A DNA stretch of 64,000 bases from Protonemura montana (Eukaryota; Arthropoda; Insecta; Plecoptera; Nemouridae): positions 28,046,633 to 28,110,632 of the forward strand of contig OX387602.1 of the NCBI GenBank assembly GCA_947568835.1, given 5' to 3'. The notes beneath the pieces are model-generated. The model worked only from the letters and a program-made list of their open reading frames with translations. It searched no databases and had not been told where the DNA came from. The position numbers and the translations under genes were made by a program. Positions 54,501 to 63,500 of this stretch are shown piece by piece. Numbering within the stretch: position 1 is the first letter of the stretch; each line of letters starts with the position of its first letter.

Positions 54501-57500
54501 GAGGACATCTATCAGGTGCGTCAGGAAGCCGCCGAGCAACACAACAACGCGCGCAACAGTGCAGGTGTCGCATCCAGCGTCGGTGGCAACGCCAACGTCA
54601 ATGGCAACGTTAGCGCTAAGGTGAGCCCTATTTTATTGTCAAGGTCGGATACAAAGGTCTTCCGAGGGACGGCGGGGATTGATTTGATACACTAAAGTGT
54701 CCAAAGTATGTGGACGTTCATCGCGTATGGAACACATTGATCCTAGATTTTTTATTAAAAGGGCCTCGTTCAAAATTCTGCAGGGTATGGTGGGATCCAA
54801 AAGGATTTTACCATGAATAGGAAAATCTTTGTGCCTCATACTTGTCTTGAGACTCGACGACTGCTAGTGAGAGCGTCGTTCACGCAGTGACTGACCGCGG
54901 ACCCGGTTCGTTGTTTATTGCAGCTGGGTCGACGGGACAGCCGCGACTCCGGCAGTCACAGCCGATCTACCAGCGTGAGCTCCAGCAGCAGCAGTCGTGG
55001 CGTACTACCAGGTCTGCTCCATGGGGGCAGCACACCACACAGCATGGCGACCACCGAGGGTGCGCAGGAGGAGCAGGGGTCGCTCACGATGACGGCGTCC
55101 ACAGGCGGAGGTGAGTGCACTGTAGAAGCTCGAAGCAGTTTGGCTGATTAGAGTAAATTCAGTTTCCGACCAGATTCCTACTCAGACCATAGCAAGAAAT
55201 TTGGTTGTCCACGGACTTTAAAAACATTTTTAGTCCCACAGTACTCAGTTTCACTTTACATATATAGACAGATTTGCCCGCCGAAAAAGCTGCAACCATT
55301 TTTTTTTGACTGGATGAAATTGAGTCCAACTTTCAGGGGAGATATTTTGGCATTCGCCGATAGTGGAGATAGATCTAACGTAGCTAATGGCTGAGAAGAA
55401 GTCAGTAGCGAGTCCAAAATTTACCTGGAATGAGAAGGAGTCATTGATATCCCAGTTTATACAGAATGCAAAGACACAAGGTTCCAGGGATTATTAGAAA
55501 AAACAATACTGAATTTACTTATTTTAAGTGAGGTGGTATAAGGTGAGTTAAAACCCAAACAAATTTAGAGTGCCTGAACCTGTTTTTCCGTCTGCAGAGT
55601 CCGGCGTTTCTAGCGGTTCTCCGTCAGACCTGGGCGGTTCAGAGGAGGAGAGTGAGGGCCGCATGAGCGGTGCTAAGATGTCGCTGGGGCAGCGGCGTTC
55701 TTTGCCCCATGCGAGCAGCGATCGTTCGCTGAAACGAGTTGTGTCGGAGCCGAGCTACCTGAGTCCGCCGCCTCCTCCACCGCCCCCGCCAGCTGAGGGG
55801 CGAGATGGGCCGCCGCCACCCCCGGTGCCACAGGCGCGCTCGACCGTCGTCTCTCCGCTGCCCCCACAGGTCAACGACGAGCCAGCGCAACACTCGGAGG
55901 GTGAGTGCTGTTTAGATTTTTTTATTCAAGGCCCTGATTCGTTCATTTTCACGGATTTTCATTCCCTTTTATTCAAGATTTACCTCCATTCTTGGGCCAA
56001 TCCTCTATCCCTTTGCGACGTAGTTATAAGTGCACACCACGCCTTGCCATTGGACTGACTTGCTGCCAGTGGCTTCTAGAGCCTTCTGCTGTTTAGTCTC
56101 GCTCTCAACAGGAGATAAAGAGAGTCAGCAACTTTTACACATTTCCATCAAAGAGATTTTTAGGGCATAAATGGCTTGCCTAATTTTAGGGCTGTTCCAT
56201 TTCAACGTTTTCCGGGTCGCAGGTTTTCACGACAAAGCTTATGTCGTGGGAAGAAATAATGCTGCGGGTCAGGCCTGGCGGGAATGAAGGAAACTTGAAG
56301 CCAGGGAGGAGCTCTATTGTCAGTCATGCCATGTCAAATTTCGTTAGAAGCAAGAAAATTGTGGTGCCCTTATTCTTCTATTCTTGTAGCAGATTTACAA
56401 AGAAAATTATAAAAAAGAATTGTAGCAGAATCAACCCTTATTTTCACTCAAATTGTGCCATAGGTGGCTTCGTACCTGGCGTACAGAGTCGTGGTGTACA
56501 AATGCATCACTGTTAGTGGTGCTATTCACAAGGAAGTGAAGTTCTTATCCATGTGTCATCGATTACTCGAAAGGAAATCGGAACGAACTCCGATTTAGGT
56601 TTGGTCATTAGCACCGAATCAGTGAGACAATTCGATTGGTCCCCTATTTACTATTACTCTTCGTTTGGACCGCAGTAGCATCTTTCAAACCAAAGAAAGA
56701 AACTACGTGATGCTATCACAACTCGTTGCTTCATTAACGTCTTGGGTTGATTTTGGTATAAAAGGAACATTTTCCAAAACTCGACCGGTCAGTTGGGTTA
56801 TTGGTTCTAATTACGGAAAAATAAATGAGGTCTTTTGAATTCAGAGACAGCTGGACTCCGGAAAGTAGTTATTTCTGTATACAAAACATGTGTTTTGGTG
56901 AAATGGAGTAAAACGAGTTTCGTGGGCCTATTAGCAACTATTACTTGGAACTTTACACTCTATAGATTTCCCTAATTCATCTCCACCATTTAATGGCAAC
57001 AGTGCTAAGCTCAGTCACAGAGCGGTATAATTTACACATTCGAGACCAATCAGTTTAGTCGGTATACTTCAGTAATGGGCCAGTCCAGCTGATGGGCATA
57101 CAACATCCAAGATTCTACGAAAGTAGTTTTCGGATTTGACCCGTCTCATTCTAGTTTCTCTAAAATTGTTTGATATGATTGTTTGTTTTTCACGACGCAC
57201 TTTTTTGACAAGGGGCGCTGTGGCATTCACCTTTGATAAATGAGTGGGTGTTATTAAGATGATGAGGACAAACCCGACTTAGCCTGGAAGGGAAGAGGGG
57301 AAACCTGGTGTCGGCACAAGCACCAAAGGAACGTTTATTCAGATCTTTCAACTAGAAGAAAAGGATTCCTCCACAAATCCATGCTTTCGATGGGTTGATA
57401 AGCAATGCGAATGAAGTTGATGTAGGTACTAACTTTGATCAACTGGTCATGAGTATGATGGTCACCTATCCAAAACCTGACTTAGCGTAATATTGCTGAA

Positions 57501-60500
57501 CTTTGGTGATGTCAAGAAACCCGGTGTTCCAACACACCAAACCATTCGGTTGATACAGTTAATAAACCTCTTCGTTGTCACGCCAATGACAGACAGAAAG
57601 TTGACCCTGCGTGCGTGGTGTCACGTGTCTTCCACCGTCACAAGGTCGCGCGCAGTCGCGCGGAAAACGTTCGCACTTTGCCGTCACTTTTCCGGGATTC
57701 GATCGCATTTCGCCGACGCGCCGGCGCGTGCGACTTGTGTTTGCTAAGGAGGCCATTGTGCGTGTGCTGTGACGCGCGTTCAGGAGCAGGCTCCATGTTT
57801 GCAAGAGGAAACACCGATTTGTAATCGGCTGCCACGAATGCGGACTGGTTCAGTCGAGGGTAACCGGAGGTTCGCAAGATTGCAATTTCTTCTTTTAATT
57901 TTCGTCTACTATCCAGAGCAACCAGGCCTTTTCGTACTCTCATCTTCATTTAATTGCCTATTACATTGCTCCTGATACAAATTTTAATCAAAGAGAGATC
58001 TCGCAATTAAATGATAAGTATAACTCGTTAAAACTTTATGTCCAGCCTAGAGCTATGGTTTTAATTAGTTTTTTTAGCTAAATGGGCTGCGGACGGAGGT
58101 TATGCCTGAAACAAGAATGATTGAGTTGTCTTTAATATTGACAGCTCGCCGTTCGAGTAATTCATCAGTTTTATTGAATGGGAATGCCGATAAATTGTTG
58201 CAATTACGATGCATCGCTTCTGGCAGTTAAATGGACGGTTGAACACGGTGTTATTGCGATCAACACCTATCTAACAATCTTGCTTAATCCGTGTCAAAAG
58301 ACCGTAAATTAACGAGCAAACGTCGAAAAAATCTGCATTGCGAAACAGTTTCAGGCCACAGAAGTTGCACCTTTGATTTAATACACCTAGAACACCGTTT
58401 TGACATATTGTAACCCAATCCGCAAGCTTAATGCATTGAAAGCCTTCACCTTGGCATTGCGGCGACAGGCGTATGTGTTTTATTGTCTGTTTTATGGCTT
58501 GTTAACACCTCGACCATGACTAGTATAATATGATTGACCCAGTTGCGATGAAAAAACCGAAACTTATATATTACACACAATTAGATTTGGCATGCATGTG
58601 CAGCAGTAGTCAGTTAATCAGTGTGGCTGGCCGGCTCCGTTACACAGTGACTGAGCAATTGGGTGGCTTCGGAGGTTTCACTGGTGCGCCGGTACTCGTG
58701 TTGCAGGGGCGCCCGCCGACGCGGAGGGGGAGGCCGTCGAAGGAGGTGCAGTGGCGACCAAGCGGCAGATGGTCTTGCCGTTCGTCCTGCCCAAGTTCCA
58801 GTCGTCGTCCTCTGAGTCGGACGCGCTGATCAAGCCATCCGAGTACTTGCGCAGTTTGGGGGGAGCCAGACCTGCGCCACCCGCGCAGCCAGACGTGCTG
58901 CCCGCGATACATCAGGTAAACAGCTGTGCGCCGAAGGAATGCACGCACGTGTGTGAAGGTTTAGTGATAAGGTGCTTCGTCGTCTTCGGGACTAGGAACT
59001 CCGCTCTGCAGGTGCGTGTTGACTCTGTTTTCGATGGTTTGCTTTTGGATCTAAGTGCAATTGAGACTTACTTCGCGGTATAATCCCTAAGCTATCTCGG
59101 TAATCTGTTGACTTAGGTAACAAGAGACTTGCTCTCGATCTAAGGTCTAGACGATTTGATCAAACAAAAAGTGCAAATCACCAGGACAACATGTTTTCAG
59201 TGCTCATGCTAGAGTTTCAATTCGTTCTACTTTCCTCGCGGTACTTTTCACGTACACCCGGTCGGTAATTGCACCTTCCGGGATTCAATGGTTTTGTATT
59301 TGATGAATAAATAATAAAAGTTCTTGAAGCAAGCTGATCTGCAAAAAAGCTTTGAATCCATTATTTGGTTACAAAGAAAGAATAAACGTGATCTGATTTA
59401 CTGATTTTGTAGTGCATTCGCTCAAAAACTCCCGTAACAGACTAGGCATAATTATGCGCTTTCGAATTATTCGTAGACTACAATGACGATACATCAGCGA
59501 AACTTGGAGATCGTTGACTAGGAATTAATTAGTATAATAGTCATTTCCTGATCAGTAAACTCGTCAGTCATTGCAACATGTTTCAGTTCCGACGATGTGA
59601 TTTAAATCAGTCCATGCCAAGACTGAAATGCATTTACCGCGCTTGATTCGTTCCGATAATCTCATTCACGGCAGAAATTCGCCGAGTCAGCGCTTAATTT
59701 TTCGCTTTTCCGTGCGCAGTCAGTGCGCAGCCCGTGCGCCGCCCGTGAGCCGCCCGTGCGTCGCTCGCCCCATTTTGGTGCGTCGATGACACATTCCCTG
59801 TCTGACAGGCTTGCCTTCAGTTTTGTAGCTCGTGCCCAGGTACTGGGCTTGGAAAATACTAAATGGGTCGCACATGCGGCGTAGCAGCCTTCGTTCCGGC
59901 CGGCAGCCACTAAAACACGAGTCTGGTTTCTTACCTGGAACTTATCATGAACGGTGTAGACAGAGATATTAGCAATTAATCGTATGCTTTCAATTAAAAC
60001 ATGAGAAATCGAGGACGAGTTTCCTCTTTCACATTTTGTCGTCCTACACCAACCTAGGAACGTGTGCAAACACTGATGGCACGTTTAGCTTGAAGTCGCG
60101 AACATCTGAAAAGTTTTGTTTACACTTCCTCGACCTGAAACTATGTAAAACATTGCATCATAAGAGTCTTCAGCGTCAGTCAACCACGACAACTCTCAAG
60201 AGACTTTTCAGTTGCTACTCATCTCTTCAGAGTGAACAGATTGCCTTGACCATGGTTCTAGTCGACTTGCAGCTGTGTAAATGTTAGTCTCTCCACTGAC
60301 ACCGAAGTTCTTAACTCGGCCGGTGACTTTTTCACCAAGTGTTAGGTCTGATGCTTTCCATGCTTCTCTGCCTTTCAATAAACTCTAAGATGAAAGAGGT
60401 ATCTCGCCTTTACCCTCGAGAAAAACTGCTGAGCTTAACTCAAGTCGAGCAGCTCTTTCTTCAACACACCAAAGATTGTCAGAACTATCACGCACCTCGA

Positions 60501-63500
60501 GTTGTTCCACTTTCCGAAACGAATCGACAACGCTAGGAATGTAACCGCTATGGTACTCATGGACATAAACAACTAACGTGTCTTGAACGATACCTCAAGT
60601 CGATCTCATAGGGTCGTAGAACACCTTCAAAGGAGTGTCAGTTCCTAACCTCCCTCCTGTTTTGCAGCCGGTGGCGAAGCCGATGGTGCCTACCTCGCCC
60701 GCGTCGCCCGTCGTCGTCGCTGCCGTCGTCGTCGCCGCCGCGCCTTCGTCGAGCGACGCCTCAGGTTCGGCGCCTCCACCGCCTCCGCTGCCCGCCCTGG
60801 ACGCGTGCCAGCACCCAGCGTCGCCGGGAGAAACCCCACGCAACGGTGACAGCAACGCGACCAACAAGTTGCAGCAGCCACTCGGCGCCATCAGCATCCA
60901 CGACCTCAACTCGGTCCAGCTGCGTAGGACAGATAAGATGCTTGCTGGGAAGACGTTGTCGGCGCCGCCCGGTGGTGGCTACCATGCAGCCAAGGCGGGG
61001 AAACGTGAGTACAGCTGCTCTCAAGTACCTTGTTGAATATTTGTACCATCATTGGTAATCATAATGAAGGTAGAAAATAGTTTGCATATTTTCCACAAAG
61101 CCACATTACACATAAGATTTTTCTGAGACAAGGGAATGTAGAGATTGACTCTTAAATCAGCGAACACATCTGGTTCGTAATCTTTTCAATGAAACGATTT
61201 TTATGCAGCCTCCACGCCTGGGTAACCTTAAGCCCAATTTTTAATTTAATGTAATCACATAATCACGCCAAAGAAACTTGTGCAGTGGAACGTTTAATGG
61301 TCCCACCGAGAGCGAGGAATTTACCTCTTAGGCAAGTGTGGGACGTTGTGGGACAGAAACAGATCACGCCAAGCAGAGACGTTGACTGCATTTAGCAAAG
61401 CCGTCCCGTCTCACTGACAGTTGAAGCCTACACCCGCACTTGTGCATCTCCGTAGAAGCCGCGGCTAATTGGGTCCGCCATTTTGTAGGTCAGTGTGCAA
61501 TACGCAGCCTGACTGCCTGATAGTGATCCCTGATGCGTAAAAAGGGAGGCATACACTTTCTATTGCCTACTAGCAGAAAATGTTTATATCAATACAATTA
61601 ACTTAAATGATTACAGTTTTATTCTAGAGGAGAGTTTTTAATTGCCTTCGCTCTGACTGCATTGCTTTACGGTTCTATAAAAACTGAAACGATTTCACTG
61701 GAAGTCACGTCGGTCCATATTTGCTCTCGAGGAACGTATGCTGGGAGTGGTTGCTTGTGTGCAGTGACAATGCAGTTTTTATGCCCTCTTCGTGAGTTGT
61801 TACCCTCCCATCGATCAATCATGCTAGGATAGGTAGCTCATCACATTTATGAAAAATAAATATTTTGAGCGAACTATTAAATATCATCCTCATTTCCTAT
61901 CAATGTTCTGCACTTGGTCAAACATTTTAGTGACTGCTTCGTAACGACCACCGGAGTTCCAGCATGGAATATCACCACGCAATTTAGAAAATCATGTGGC
62001 ATATCGCACAGCAAATCACAGTGCCCCGCGCACCTGGGCTGGATAAAGAACAGGGTAGAAAGAATACCAGCTCCGCGATAGCACCGATAAAATATAGGGC
62101 ATATTTTATTCATAACAAAACAAGCTTTGCCGTGTAAAGGAAAACGCTCCAAATTAATCCATCTCTGGCATAAAATGTCTGCGAGCAAGGTAGCATTGCC
62201 AGACTATGGACAGGGCGCGATAGGGTAGAGAAGTCACCGCTATCGACGTCCAAGTCTGCAAAGTGTGCTGACACTGGACTCGTTATGCATTTTTCCAGCT
62301 GATCAGCCATTCATGGCGCAGAAGACCGACCTGATCGCCGAGCTGAAGGCTTCCAAGGACATCACCGGCATCAAGAAAATGAAGGTGGAACGCGCCAAGG
62401 TCGAGGAGCGCCAGGAGAAGGAGCTTTACACGGAGATCACCAAACAGCTCACCGTCGACAGTTTCGTTGAGAAGGTCAGTATCCTAGTTACGACATTGCA
62501 CGGTCTCCACCGCAAACTTATAACCACAACATAAGAGCTCAGAAATAAACGATCACGTGTGGGAAATACGATTATGATGACCGTAAAACGACAGGTTATC
62601 CATGTTAAGTATCTCTTGTTATCAAGAGAATGGTAGTGAACACTTCCCGTTAGACTTCTTTAAGAGCTTGGTCTTTCTTCGTTTTTTGCTTCCCTCAGAG
62701 GATCCAGTCTCGATTCTCGTGAAAAGCATATGTACTTTCTAGAATGTCTGCATACCGAGTTAGTTTTTATTCCTCCGATCTCAGCTACTCAGTAACTCTT
62801 CAACTGTGACTTTAACTGATGGCCAAGATAATTGCATATTATTCAACCGCGTTCTTAATAAGTACATGAAAGAAATACTTGCCACCCAATAGACTCCCCT
62901 TGACAATAAGAAAACACAGTGAGCGATAAAAAAAATCCCGTACTAACGTTGACTCTTTCGCGTCCGTCCGGGTCCAGCAGATCCCTGACAAGGACCCGAC
63001 GGGCAACCCGATCCCGCCATGGAAGCGCCAGATGCTTGCCAAGAAAGCTGCCGACAAGGCGCGAAAGGAGCTGGAAGAGCATAAGAAGGCCGAGGCCGAG
63101 GAGAAGCGGCTGCAGTCCATCCCCGCCTGGAAGCGGCAACTTCTCGCCAAGAAGGAAGAGCAAGACACGAGAAAGTAAGCATCACTCACTTGCATTCATC
63201 TATGTAGGATTGCAGCGACGTTCCGAGAGAGGCGCAGATGGTTGAGCGCTTACTACCATCTTGATAACGTAAGGCTCACTAATGGGAGTTAGTACAAAAG
63301 AGACATCTGCAAGTTTAGACACGGAAATTATAGATTAGCTGAGATTTCCAATCTCTTCTTACCTATATTCAACAGTATAATTACAAAACTTTAATTACTT
63401 AATTAGCTTAGTTGATGGCAGGTCAGCAAGCAATAAATAACCGAGGCGAGCATTTTTAAACAGTTGTGCTTATCAACAATCACAAACTACATGCACATGA

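Noticed and set aside
57600..57850. CpG-rich block as another first exon of forked
   Set aside because: No ATG frame closes on a donor of the phase required by 58707. May still be regulatory.
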